Counted from the first letter of the stretch, positions 42,408 through 50,165 are shown. The stretch: DNA of 64,000 nt from Clostridiaceae bacterium (GCA_902362725.1 CABIXM010000012.1:1-64000), one strand, 5' to 3'. Notes: generated by a model from the letters alone, not told the origin. A program made the numbers and translations.

Positions 42408-43243
42408 TAAAGATATTGGTAGACTCTTCTTCGGAGCTGACGAAGAAGGAGGCAGAGGAAAAAGGGTATCTGTTTGTGCCCATTGGCGTGAGCCTGGGTG
42501 GAAAGGAATACGCGGACGGCGTGGATCTGACGAAGGATAAATTTTATGAGCTGCTGACTGGCAGTGGAGAATTTCCCCAGACCTCTCAGCCGTCGCCCCA
42601 GGCTTTTCTGGAGCTGTTTGAGCAGGCAAAGCAGGATGGGGATGAGATCGTGGCAATTCTTTTATCCTCGGCTTTAAGTGGAACATACCAGAGTGCGGTG
42701 CTGGCAAAACAAATGGTGGATTATGAGGGGATTTATCTCATTGATTCCCTGACGGCCACAGGCGTAATCCAGATCCTGGCGGATTACGCGAAGGGACTTA
42801 GCGAGGAAGGAAAGGGCGCTGCGGAAGTGGCCGAGCGGACGGATGCGTTCAAAGCAAGAGTACACGCCATTGCCATGGTAGACACCCTGGAGTTCCTGCA
42901 AAAGGGTGGACGAATCGGCAAGACAGCGGCCATGATCGGCGAGCTGGCCCGGCTGAAGCCCCTGATTACCCTGACGGAGGACGGCAGGGTGGGAGTCATC
43001 GGCAAAGCCATCGGGAAAAATAAGGCCATGAGTTTTATGATGAAATGGCTGGAGGAGCATCCGGTGGACGAGGCATTTCCAAGCTATTCGATTTTCACCA
43101 GTGGCACAGCGAACTGCGAACAGTTCGAAGAAAAGCTGGAAAAGCACGGCATCGCCACCGCCGGACGCCTGCAGCTGGGCGCGGCCATTGGAACCCATAT
43201 TGGGCCGAACGCGTTTGGAATTGTGTATGTGGGAAAGGAATAG
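42404..43243 (+). CDS. DegV-family fatty-acid-binding protein
   Basis: 279 residues. Typical N-terminus IKILVDSSSELTKKEAEE, the motif TSQPSPQAFLELFE, ILLSSALSGTYQSA and the C-terminal HIGPNAFG(I)VYVG. DegV (FakB-like) proteins bind fatty acids for kinase FakA, which feeds phospholipid synthesis. It is coupled to the MarR gene. Confidence 0.92.
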   Translation: MIKILVDSSSELTKKEAEEKGYLFVPIGVSLGGKEYADGVDLTKDKFYELLTGSGEFPQTSQPSPQAFLELFEQAKQDGDEIVAILLSSALSGTYQSAVLAKQMVDYEGIYLIDSLTATGVIQILADYAKGLSEEGKGAAEVAERTDAFKARVHAIAMVDTLEFLQKGGRIGKTAAMIGELARLKPLITLTEDGRVGVIGKAIGKNKAMSFMMKWLEEHPVDEAFPSYSIFTSGTANCEQFEEKLEKHGIATAGRLQLGAAIGTHIGPNAFGIVYVGKE

Positions 43244-43248
43244 AGGCA

Positions 43249-43284
43249 AAAAGCGCTGCGGGGCAGAACCTTCGCAGCGCTTTT
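43249..43284. terminator. Bidirectional terminator
   Basis: 12-bp stem AAAAGCGCTGCG / CGCAGCGCTTTT between convergent degV and cotJC-like genes. Confidence 0.9.
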
Positions 43285-43295
43285 GTTTAATCAAT

Positions 43296-43739
43296 TCAGG
43301 AATTGCATCCGCAGCCTGTGGTGCCGGTATCAAAGGCCGGGTTGAATGCATAGAAGTTCTTGGAATTCAGTTTATCCTGCACGATTCGGAGAGCTTCTCC
43401 GAAACGCTGGAAATGTACGACCTCTCTGGCCCGGAGGAACCGGATGGCATCGGTGACATCCGGGGAATCTACGCAGAGCCGCAGGATGTTGTCGTAGGTG
43501 GTGCGGGCCTTTTCCTCCGCTGCCATATCCTCGGTTAAATCCGTAATCGGATCCCCCACCGACTGGAACATGGCTGCTGTAAAGGGCGTCCCCGAAGCCG
43601 CCTGAGGCCAGAGCGCCAGGGTGTGATCCACATAGTAGTCCTCAAAGCCGGAGGCCTTCAGCTCCTCCATGGTCATATTACGGGTCAACTGGTGGACGAT
43701 GGTGGCGATCATTTCGAAGTGCCCCAGCTCATACAAACC
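43296..43739 (-). pseudogene. cotJC: CotJC-like manganese catalase gene, 3' part, cut by prophage
   Basis: About 147 residues. LYELGHFEMIATIVHQL, EDYYVDHTLALWPQAASGTP, DLTEDMAAEEKARTTYDNIL and EVVHFQRFGEAL match the C-terminal two thirds of CotJC/manganese catalase. The normal first 60 or so residues with the first metal ligands are missing. The frame meets a stop (TAA, 43746-43748) just upstream, in prophage DNA. The missing part is expected on the other side of the prophage, beyond the window. CotJC is a spore-coat-associated protein in spore formers. Confidence 0.85.
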
Positions 43740-43765
43740 ATGATGTTATACATAAAGGGTAAAAA
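43737..43765. other. Prophage attachment junction (attL or attR)
   Basis: The cotJC frame (YELGHF) is lost between 43736 and 43748, and the integrase stop is at 43766. The crossover must lie here or a few bases inside cotJC. The exact core is not known. Confidence 0.6.
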
Positions 43766-45367
43766 TCAAAACCGCATATGCACCTGCAGTTCAAATGGCG
43801 GCGTAGACCAGCCGCCGTGCCTGCGGTCGGTGGTTCCCTGGAGAGCGCGGATGGAAGCAGGGCGGGAGTAATCAATGCGTTCTATGACAGCCTTCAGGTA
43901 TTGATTTTTTAGGGAAACCGGTATGGTGTCATCTTGTAGCGCACGCAGCGCGTCCGACAGACGGGTGATTTTGTCCTGGATTTCATCTGCAGTATCGGGG
44001 GCAGCTTCCCGGGCAGCGTCCAGGGCAATCTGGGCCGCCTGTTTATTTTTCTGAATTCGTTCATTCAACTGGTCGAAGATCTCCTTCGGCATCTCCCCAT
44101 CAGCGTACTTCTCCCATTGGCGCAGCTCTTTCTGCTTCAATTCATTCAAGCGATTTTCCAGCAGGCGGATATTGTCCTGGGCATAAGATTCCGGCTCCTG
44201 CAGCAGGTTATCCAGCTGGATGGAAAAGTCGTGGATATGTTTCTGCAGTACCTTCTGGACAGCCTCTGAGAATTCATAGAAGTAGCAGGAGCTGCTTTTA
44301 CAGTGGATCTGGTCGCTGCAGAGCATCCGCGGCGGGCAGGTTTCACCGCGTCCGGCACGGCGATAGAAGCGGAAGGACAGGCTCCGGCCGCAGTTTGCAC
44401 AGTATACGATACCGGCGAAAGGATTGACAGGATTCAGATCCCGCCTTGTGCGTGGCTGACCGGAGATGGCTTTCTGAACCCGCTCAAATACTTCGTGGTC
44501 GATCACGCGCGGCTGCCGTCCCTCTGCGACCAGATATTCTTTCTGCCTGGGCCGGGTGGATTGGATATGGCCGTCTATGACTACCTGCTGTGTGGAGCGG
44601 TGGCCCCAGATCACCTTTTTGTCATAATGCTGATTCCGCAGAATTCCCAGGACGCTATTATACGTCCAGTGCTTCCCGCTGGGCGCCGGTTCTCCTATAC
44701 TGTCCAGATATTTAGCAACAGCATAAGGGGACATGTTTTCTGAATCCACCATGCGAAAGATGGTACGCACAATGTCGGCTTTTTCATTTTCTTTCAAGGT
44801 AGGGACACGTTTTTTCCCGTCTATGCTCCAACATTTATCGAAGCCGTAGGGAGGCGTGTTTCCGATGTAGTTACCATTTTGGACGGATAGGATACGTCCG
44901 CGGTTCAAGATACGCTTGGTGTATTCCAAGTAATCATTGCCGCGCTTCAGTTCGCGTTCGAACAGATCCCGGTCGTACTCGTCCTCCAGGTCATAGACCT
45001 TCTGGGGAGTGATAACCATGGTGTGAGTATAGCGAAGGAGCTTGATGAGCCGACCGGCGTCTTCCAGGTCGCCTCTGGAGAGACGCTGCACCTCCACGAC
45101 CAGGATAGCAGCTATTTTAGGAGATTCGATCTTCCGGAGCACGCGCTGGAACTCCGGCCGGTCCTTGATGTTCTCTCCGGATACGACTTCCCGGAAATAA
45201 TTTTCTTCCGGGATAGCATGGACAAGATTCCGCTCAATCCAATCACGCAGCAGTTCTTCGTGCCTGGCCAGAACCTCATCGACAGACAGAGATGGATCGT
45301 CGGCTCTGGATTTTCGCAGATAGACAAGGATTTCTTCCGGACAGAATGTAGGTAGTTCTCGGTACAT
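43766..45367 (-). CDS. int: Prophage large serine integrase
   Basis: 533 residues. Catalytic Ser20 in YLRKSRADDPSL, resolvase core (VEVQRLSRGDLEDA), recombinase domain (TPPYGFDKC), zinc ribbon (CANCGRSL, then CSDQIHC) and coiled coil (about residues 390-470). It integrates the phage at cotJC; excision would need a directionality factor. RBS AGGAGG (minus strand, about 45373-45378). The stop codon is 27 bases from the att region, as in Listeria A118-type and skin-type elements. Confidence 0.95.
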   Translation of the reverse strand: MYRELPTFCPEEILVYLRKSRADDPSLSVDEVLARHEELLRDWIERNLVHAIPEENYFREVVSGENIKDRPEFQRVLRKIESPKIAAILVVEVQRLSRGDLEDAGRLIKLLRYTHTMVITPQKVYDLEDEYDRDLFERELKRGNDYLEYTKRILNRGRILSVQNGNYIGNTPPYGFDKCWSIDGKKRVPTLKENEKADIVRTIFRMVDSENMSPYAVAKYLDSIGEPAPSGKHWTYNSVLGILRNQHYDKKVIWGHRSTQQVVIDGHIQSTRPRQKEYLVAEGRQPRVIDHEVFERVQKAISGQPRTRRDLNPVNPFAGIVYCANCGRSLSFRFYRRAGRGETCPPRMLCSDQIHCKSSSCYFYEFSEAVQKVLQKHIHDFSIQLDNLLQEPESYAQDNIRLLENRLNELKQKELRQWEKYADGEMPKEIFDQLNERIQKNKQAAQIALDAAREAAPDTADEIQDKITRLSDALRALQDDTIPVSLKNQYLKAVIERIDYSRPASIRALQGTTDRRHGGWSTPPFELQVHMRF

Positions 45368-45390
45368 ATGGTATCCTCCTGTACAGTGTA

Positions 45391-45404
45391 TGCGAGGCGC
45401 CTCG
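45391..45404. promoter_or_regulatory. Perfect 14-bp palindrome upstream of the integrase
   Basis: GCGAGGCGCCTCGC. Possible operator or stem between the integrase start and the ncRNA candidate. Confidence 0.45.
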
Positions 45405-45423
45405 CAAAAAAGAGTATAAAAAT

Positions 45424-45555
45424 AACAGCCACCGGAACATAAGTTCCGCTTGCAAGGCTGTTCGGAAGAAGATCCAATATGATTGGATTAGGGGTATCTT
45501 CTTCTGGAGATATTCTGGCCGGTCCGGTGCGCCAACACCGGGCCGGTTTTTCTTT
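45424..45555 (+). ncRNA. Candidate structured RNA with terminator
   Basis: Three modules in order: CAGCC/GGCTG (45426, 45456) around CGGAAC/GTTCCG; GAAGAAGAT/ATCTTCTTC (45465, 45496) around CCAAT/ATTGG; then GGCCGGTCCGGTG / CACCGGGCCGG (45517-45546) followed by TTTTTCTTTT. The last is an intrinsic terminator for the plus strand, where no gene precedes it. So a short plus-strand RNA is likely. No promoter was fixed. Confidence 0.5.
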
Positions 45556-45617
45556 TGTATAAATTCAAAAATATTACAACCGTTTGAAATGGCATTTTGC
45601 CAAGACATAATAGAACA

Positions 45618-45932
45618 CTATTTGCTGGCCAATAATTTCGTAATGCGATCCAGCTGACGAATTATTATAAAGTTCTGTTCAATCATTGCGCGCTGATAAT
45701 ACATTTGATTCTTTTGAATGTCGCGTTCAGAACCGCCGCCAAGGGCAAGGCCAACTTCCATTAAACCTGTACCAGCAAGTTCGTTCACGATATTTTTGAC
45801 GGATTCGATGTCTGATGGATCCTGGAGGTCTTCCAGTCCAAATTTACGAAGCAGTGCCATATTTTTCTGATCAAGTTTCGCCTGCTTCTTCATAGATTTC
45901 TCGTCTTTTGATTCACTTCCAAATAATCCCAT
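45618..45932 (-). CDS. Small prophage protein of unknown function
   Basis: 104 residues from ATG 45932 with AAAGGAGAA upstream. Charged N-terminus (KDEKSMKKQAKLDQKN), then a helical C-terminal half that ends QLDRITKLLASK. The middle contains GLALGGGSERDIQKNQM. I do not recognise it. It lies between the integrase and the PBECR-like gene in the lysogeny block. Confidence 0.6.
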   Translation of the reverse strand: MGLFGSESKDEKSMKKQAKLDQKNMALLRKFGLEDLQDPSDIESVKNIVNELAGTGLMEVGLALGGGSERDIQKNQMYYQRAMIEQNFIIIRQLDRITKLLASK

Positions 45933-46061
45933 TTCAATACTTCTCCTTTCAAAATGCGTTTTTATAATCAATCCGTACCCAGCTCCCTTTAGGTAGAAAG
46001 GTTGTGGGGGAATGGTTACAGAGCTGTCATTTATTTTCTTACCGAGGGGCAATTTTTTGTG

Positions 46062-46207
46062 TAAACAAAAAGGGATGCAGCTAATGCTACATCCCTTGAC
46101 GTTCGTCAAACTACAAGATGGGCGGCGTATCCATCATCTCAGGTACTCTTGCGAGTGTGTCGGGAGCCTTTCCGACCTTTGCAATTTGACTAATAGTTAT
46201 TTTATGT
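46062..46207 (-). ncRNA. Candidate ncRNA with its own promoter and terminator
   Basis: Minus-strand promoter TTGACA (46237-46242), 17 bases, TATACT (46214-46219). Then hairpins GTCGG...CCGAC, GATGG...CCATC and TTGACG-AAC-GTCAA, and a terminator AAGGGATG / CATCCCTT (46070-46097) with TTTTTGTTT. A 33-residue frame from ATG 46212 would begin at or before the transcription start, so translation is unlikely. The -35 lies in the 3' end of the PBECR-like gene. Confidence 0.6.
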
Positions 46208-46231
46208 ACCATTAGTATAATAAATTCAAAT

Positions 46232-46603
46232 TCATTTGTCAAATTTTTTTAAACGTCCATTCTGGACCCTGTGCTGCAGTTTAGAAGTGGTAATGGCGTG
46301 TAGTGTGGCCACGTACAGATAATCTTCAGTAACATCCAGCTTAATACCAATCTGAATATTTTCGGACAGAACCTTCACAAGCTCAAAGCTCACAGCGGTT
46401 TCATTCGGATTCACGCCGATATAATCCGGAGAGGATAGGATCTGCGGAATATACTCAATATACGGCAGACAGTCAGGGTGACGTTTCAATATATGTTTTT
46501 CAAGACCGATAGAGCGGTATATAATTTCCTGTTCTATCTGGTGCGGAAGATAGGAATTGAATTCCGGTAAAAATCTTCCGACAGGTACAATGCGTTCATC
46601 CAT
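46232..46603 (-). CDS. PBECR-like (phage Barnase-EndoU-RelE-type) protein
   Basis: 123 residues. The pattern EKHILKRHPDCLPYIEYIPQ, then SPDYIGVNPNE, and the strand LYVATLHAIT with a basic end fits the PBECR nuclease-like domains that phages place next to ImmA/IrrE peptidases. The His of KRH and the Lys near the end could be catalytic, but this is from family memory. It may act as a host-directed or regulatory nuclease. Confidence 0.6.
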   Translation of the reverse strand: MDERIVPVGRFLPEFNSYLPHQIEQEIIYRSIGLEKHILKRHPDCLPYIEYIPQILSSPDYIGVNPNETAVSFELVKVLSENIQIGIKLDVTEDYLYVATLHAITTSKLQHRVQNGRLKKFDK

Positions 46604-46613
46604 ATCAATTTCC

Positions 46614-47072
46614 TTATCGCAGAGCTTCCATCACAATCAGACAGGGCTCAAAGTATATGACATACCCATCCAGCTCCGTATACACCCCATACTTTTCCCG
46701 GTAGTACTCCAGAGCCTCCTGCAGGAAGTCTTCTGATACTTCCAGGTATTCGGCCAGGTCGTAGCGGCTGCGGCAGTGGGCACGGTAGCCCTGGATAATT
46801 CCGGAGAGACCAATTTGCTTGTTGTAGGCCCAGAGGCGGGCCAGGTGCTCCTGCTTGCAGTTGGAGACATCTGTTTGGTCCAGGATATTGCCGACCGTCG
46901 TGTGATGGTGGCCAAGTTCCTCGGCCAGGACGCAAGACTTCTCGGCGGTGGTCATATTCTTACGGATAGCTACGCGGTTCTTATAGATACGTCCCTTGTA
47001 TCCGGGCAGATCCATTTCTTTTACAATCAGATTTTGTTCCAGTGATTCTTGCAATAATTCTTCGTAGGTCAA
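46614..47072 (-). CDS. ImmA/IrrE-family metallopeptidase
   Basis: 152 residues. Metal motif in VLAEELGHHHTTVG; the usual HExxH is seen as EELGHHH, a form common in phage members. This class cleaves the phage repressor when the SOS or another signal is on. It lies 5 bases after the repressor gene on the same strand, as in ICEBs1 (immR-immA). Confidence 0.88.
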   Translation of the reverse strand: MTYEELLQESLEQNLIVKEMDLPGYKGRIYKNRVAIRKNMTTAEKSCVLAEELGHHHTTVGNILDQTDVSNCKQEHLARLWAYNKQIGLSGIIQGYRAHCRSRYDLAEYLEVSEDFLQEALEYYREKYGVYTELDGYVIYFEPCLIVMEALR

Positions 47073-47076
47073 ATGA

Positions 47077-47547
47077 TCACTCCCATTCGGAATCGTCAGT
47101 CATAATAGTATCTCCGGCCTTACGGTCATCATCGGAAGCATTGGGATCCTCATGGGCGGCATTCACCTCAAACCTAGCGCCGGGGAAGGAGATAGGAGCC
47201 GAAGCTGCGGCGTCTTCCGCGTTCTGGAGGTTCAGAAGGTTCTGTGTATATGTGAGAACCTTGTCCTGCCCATCTTTATGAAGTAAATTATAATACTTCA
47301 AAAGCCTTCCGCTAAGTTTGTCCTCGTTATATCTGATGTCGTTTGTTGATTCCCACCCCATCAGATATGAGGGGGAAATATTGCCAAGTTTGGCAGCAGC
47401 TTCGATTTTATCGGAAGGAATATTTGTTATTAAATTATTTTCATACTTATATAGAGTCTGCTTGGATACACCAATTTTATCTGCAAAGTCAACCTGATTG
47501 ATTCCCAATCGTTCGCGAAGCTCTCTAATTCGTTCTCCTACAGTCAT
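47077..47547 (-). CDS. Prophage CI-type repressor (XRE)
   Basis: 156 residues. HTH at residues 5-60 (RIRELRERLGINQVDFADKI, then SKQTLYKYENN) and a C-terminal region with MGWES and an acidic end. It should hold the rightward promoter off during lysogeny, and be removed by the neighbouring peptidase. Confidence 0.9.
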   Translation of the reverse strand: MTVGERIRELRERLGINQVDFADKIGVSKQTLYKYENNLITNIPSDKIEAAAKLGNISPSYLMGWESTNDIRYNEDKLSGRLLKYYNLLHKDGQDKVLTYTQNLLNLQNAEDAAASAPISFPGARFEVNAAHEDPNASDDDRKAGDTIMTDDSEWE

Positions 47548-47617
47548 TTATTTACACTCCTTCGATGTGGTAACTTAACGATAGCACAAAAATGTTATAA
47601 AAGCAAGAAAAAATATC

Positions 47618-47666
47618 TTGACAAGTTACAAAGATGTGATAATATAAAAGTAACTTATAAAGTTAC
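47618..47666 (+). promoter_or_regulatory. Rightward early promoter and repressor operator
   Basis: TTGACA (47618-47623), 16 bases, TAATAT (47640-47645). A perfect 17-bp palindrome GTAACTT-ATA-AAGTTAC is at 47650-47666. Half-sites also lie at 47570 (GTAACTT) and 47624 (AAGTTAC). Confidence 0.75.
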
Positions 47667-47670
47667 ATAA

Positions 47671-47889
47671 ATGAAAGAGGTGGTAAATACGATTAAGACA
47701 AATGAATTAAGAGGAATCATAGTCAAGAACGGACTTTCACAGTCAGATGTAGCTGCAAAGATAGGAATAACACCGAAAACATTTTATGAGAAAATGAAAA
47801 TAGGTGTGTTTGGTAGCGATGAGATTCAGATTATGATCAAAGAATTGCATATAGAAGATCCGATGGCAATTTTTTTTGCTGATGAGTAA
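47671..47889 (+). CDS. Cro-like small HTH protein
   Basis: 72 residues at most. HTH seen as IIVKNGLSQSDVAAKIGITP followed by KTFYEKMKIG. DUF739-like phage regulator. The first gene of the rightward operon, directly after the operator. Start: ATG 47671 has no good RBS; AGGTGG (47677-47682) points to ACG at 47689 or to GTG 47680. Confidence 0.8.
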   Translation: MKEVVNTIKTNELRGIIVKNGLSQSDVAAKIGITPKTFYEKMKIGVFGSDEIQIMIKELHIEDPMAIFFADE

Positions 47890-47924
47890 CTTTAAAAGAT
47901 ACAAAAGAACAGAAGGTGAAATAG

Positions 47925-48047
47925 ACGATTAAAAAAATTAGAATCTTTATGCTGTATTTTGGACTTGTACTTATATTAGTCAATTTATGTAATAAAGAAA
48001 TCATGGCAGCATTAGTTGCATTTTGGGCTGCCATGATAAGCGAATAA
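47925..48047 (+). CDS. Small membrane protein
   Basis: 40 residues if it begins at ACG 47925, 6 bases after AAGGTG; 32 if it begins at ATG 47949. One membrane helix (LYFGLVLILVNL) and a second hydrophobic part (IMAALVAFWAAMI). Both this gene and the previous one have the text ACGATTAA where ATG is expected. Role unknown. Confidence 0.45.
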   Translation, partial: TIKKIRIFMLYFGLVLILVNLCNKEIMAALVAFWAAMISE

Positions 48048-48049
48048 AT

Positions 48050-48670
48050 TTAATGAGACATTAGGTAGGAAATACCATAAAGCATCAAAAGGAGTGTGCA
48101 GGTGGTTAATATGGATAGCATAAATTCAAAAATATCACCGGCAAGAAAGGTGAGAAATGTCTGTGCGAGCATGATAAGAGCAAAAAGAGAAAGTACTGAG
48201 AAAACGATGTACATGCATTTGTCCAAAGTGTTAAGACGCTTGAAAAAGTCGAAAAAGGAATCTGTAGGATATCCTAATTGTGCTTTCAATTTGTTGTAAT
48301 CAGAGGATACCTGATATTCAAATAATGATATGAGATAAGGGCTCATATGTCCGGTTTGAACTTCACACTTAAATTTGGCGAAAAGTTTTAAAGTTTTGGG
48401 AAATACAAAAACGTAATTCCGGTAAAAAAGCTTATCAACTTTTCGAATATAAAGGTCATAAGCCGGTAGCTCGGTGTCTTTCAAGTATTGTTTGGTCAAC
48501 AAATATAGGGGGAGATAGACCTGCGCAAATTGTTTTTCATATATCTCATGCTTTTTATCATTAGAAAATTTATATTTTGCAAAAAGATACGTTAAAAAGG
48601 AAGGAATAAGTATCTTGGCATAATCAGAGATTATGGGAAAGTATGGAGATTCAAAAAATTTATTCAACAT
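48050..48670 (-). CDS. Membrane protein of a possible phage moron
   Basis: 206 residues. A hydrophobic N-terminal segment (about 14-30), a basic and aromatic soluble part (residues 35-150), and two C-terminal helices (about 152-175 and 178-203). The gene opposes the rightward early genes and is more AT-rich, as for lysogenic-conversion genes. It could be a superinfection-exclusion protein; this is only inferred from position and layout. Confidence 0.7.
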   Translation of the reverse strand: MLNKFFESPYFPIISDYAKILIPSFLTYLFAKYKFSNDKKHEIYEKQFAQVYLPLYLLTKQYLKDTELPAYDLYIRKVDKLFYRNYVFVFPKTLKLFAKFKCEVQTGHMSPYLISLFEYQVSSDYNKLKAQLGYPTDSFFDFFKRLNTLDKCMYIVFSVLSLFALIMLAQTFLTFLAGDIFEFMLSILTTCTLLLMLYGISYLMSH

Positions 48671-48818
48671 ATGTTAAACCCTTTCTTTATGTACTGGTGT
48701 TTGCAGGGGAGCTTGTAATAAAAGAATAGCATAGAACGAAAGGAAAAGGAAGAATGAAGAAAATTATCCGGAGAGATTGGTTCCGGAAATCGAGATTAAC
48801 AGGAAGGGAGGAAAAAGA

Positions 48819-49226
48819 GTGGGATTTAAAGAGATAAGTCCGCTGGAGGCCATGAATGCTCTTGCAGATGGGCGGCCGGTATATCGGTTTAGCCAGATGA
48901 GCCAGGAGCTGCTGGCGAAGACGAGCGTGTCAGGGTTCCTGAATCTGCGGTTCGCGGTCGCGGTCGATTATCCGCCAGTGGACGATACGGAAGAACTGGA
49001 ACCGGTGGAAAAAGTCACAGAGAAAAAGACACCGAGTAAAAAGTCTGCAGATAAAATGCCGCCTGTAAAGATTGACTGGGACAAGGCCGAAGCGCTGCGG
49101 AATGCAGGGTGGCCGAATAAAGCCATTGCTGAAGAACTGGGGACGACGACGGCCAGCATAGCGTCAGGGTTTTACCAGAGAAAGAAAAGAGCGGAGATGA
49201 AGAAGTTCCGGGAGCAGGACGGGTGA
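48819..49226 (+). CDS. Phage HTH-tail protein
   Basis: 135 residues from GTG 48819 with GGGAGG upstream; the start at 48777 is rejected. The N-terminal part (ISPLEAMNALADGRPVYRFS) is a small domain seen in many phage early proteins. The C-terminus (KAEALRNAGWPNKAIAEELG, then TTTASIASGFYQRKK) is a helix-turn-helix. A Lys/Glu linker joins them. Likely a DNA-binding early protein. Confidence 0.65.
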   Translation: MGFKEISPLEAMNALADGRPVYRFSQMSQELLAKTSVSGFLNLRFAVAVDYPPVDDTEELEPVEKVTEKKTPSKKSADKMPPVKIDWDKAEALRNAGWPNKAIAEELGTTTASIASGFYQRKKRAEMKKFREQDG

Positions 49227-49281
49227 ACCGGATGCGCTGCTGTATGGGTTCTGGCGGTTCATCGGTAGAGGAAGAAGGTGA

Positions 49282-49364
49282 GGCAGCAGGATGCGGAAGC
49301 AACTGAAAGAAGCCCGCATGAGAGCGGGCCTGACACAGCAGCAGATGGCGGAGAAGCTGGATAT
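49282..49364. repeat. 83-bp direct repeat, copy 1
   Basis: Matches 52926-53008 at 81 of 83 bases by my reading. It covers the start of the rightward HTH gene of switch module 1. Confidence 0.85.
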
Positions 49365-49479
49365 TTCTCTTGTGTATTACCAAAAGATAGAAGCCGGTGA
49401 GCGGACCGGGGATTTTACCATTTGGGACAGGCTTGAGGATATTACTGGTATTCATCAACGGATACTCCGAGAGATTTGA
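49291..49479 (+). CDS. Cro-like HTH protein, switch module 1
   Basis: 62 residues. HTH in ARMRAGLTQQQMAEKLDIS followed by YYQKIEAGERTGD. Its 3' end overlaps the opposing HTH gene by 38 bases, tail to tail. The paralog at 52935 has nearly identical first half. Confidence 0.82.
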   Translation: MRKQLKEARMRAGLTQQQMAEKLDISLVYYQKIEAGERTGDFTIWDRLEDITGIHQRILREI

Positions 49480-49678
49480 GAAAATCATCTCTGCAGAGAA
49501 GAATATCCGTCGGTACAGATAGGATATCCGCTATCTGAACCAGGCAGTCAAGAGAAGGAGAACGCTCTGCCTGCTCATATTTCTGGTAGGCATTTAGGGA
49601 GACACCCAGGGCGTCAGCCATGTATTGCTGAGTGTATTTACGTTTCATACGGATAGCGCGAAGCCGTTTATTAAACAT
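49442..49678 (-). CDS. CI-like HTH repressor, switch module 1
   Basis: 78 residues from ATG 49678 with AGGAGG-like GGAGG upstream; the longer frame to 50188 is rejected. HTH in KRKYTQQYMADALGVSLNAY followed by QKYEQAERSPSLDCL. Its promoter region holds two 19-bp operator-like sites. Paralog of the gene at 53059. Confidence 0.82.
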   Translation of the reverse strand: MFNKRLRAIRMKRKYTQQYMADALGVSLNAYQKYEQAERSPSLDCLVQIADILSVPTDILLCRDDFLKSLGVSVDEYQ

Positions 49679-49700
49679 GATGTAGTACCTCCAAAAGATA

Positions 49701-49762
49701 TTGACATTACATACAAATTGTACTAGTATGATAATCAAGAAGATACATACAGTTCGTATGTA
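49701..49762 (+). promoter_or_regulatory. Switch module 1 promoter with two operators
   Basis: TTGACA (49701-49706), 17 bases, TAGTAT (49724-49729). Operator 1 at 49708-49726 (TACATAC-AAATT-GTACTAG), inside the promoter. Operator 2 at 49744-49762 (TACATAC-AGTTC-GTATGTA), a perfect dyad. Centres are 36 bases apart. Confidence 0.7.
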
Positions 49763-49783
49763 ATAAAAGGAGGGAAACAGAGA

Positions 49784-50017
49784 ATGACACCATGGGAAAA
49801 AGCCAACGAGCTGGAAGAAGTAGAGACGATGGCTGTGAAAGCTGACAGCGTACTGCTGACCATCAGTGAAGCCATGTATGCTGGAAGTTATTCGTTGGAA
49901 GAGTATCGCGGAGCATTGGCAGCACTGGCGGATATCACCGACGGTATAAAGAGAAAACTCAGTGAAATGACGCGAAGAGCGTTTGAAGAAATAGAAAAAG
50001 AACAGGAGGAAATGTAG
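49784..50017 (+). CDS. Small helical protein, switch module 1
   Basis: 77 residues. TPWEKANELEEVETMAVKAD, then LLTISEAMYAGSYSLEEYRG. A paralog lies at 53425 (SEWEKAMELEDTQLMAEKMD). Helical and acidic; function unknown. RBS AAAGGAGG at 49766-49773. Confidence 0.7.
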   Translation: MTPWEKANELEEVETMAVKADSVLLTISEAMYAGSYSLEEYRGALAALADITDGIKRKLSEMTRRAFEEIEKEQEEM

Positions 50018-50021
50018 AACA

Positions 50022-50165
50022 ATGAAATCGGGGGACAAGTTCAGAGAGGTAATGTTTTTCGTGAAATTTTTCGCGGAGGTATTGCTGACAGGAGTCTGCG
50101 TATTTGGGCCACTGTGCGGCTGGGTACTGATTGCGGATATAGGAAGGAGCATGGGCTGGCTGTGA
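50022..50165 (+). CDS. Small membrane protein
   Basis: 47 residues from ATG 50022. One hydrophobic helix (FFAEVLLTGVCVFGPLCGWV). RBS AGGAGGAAATG lies before, in the previous gene. The stop overlaps the next start (GTGA). Confidence 0.5.
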   Translation: MKSGDKFREVMFFVKFFAEVLLTGVCVFGPLCGWVLIADIGRSMGWL

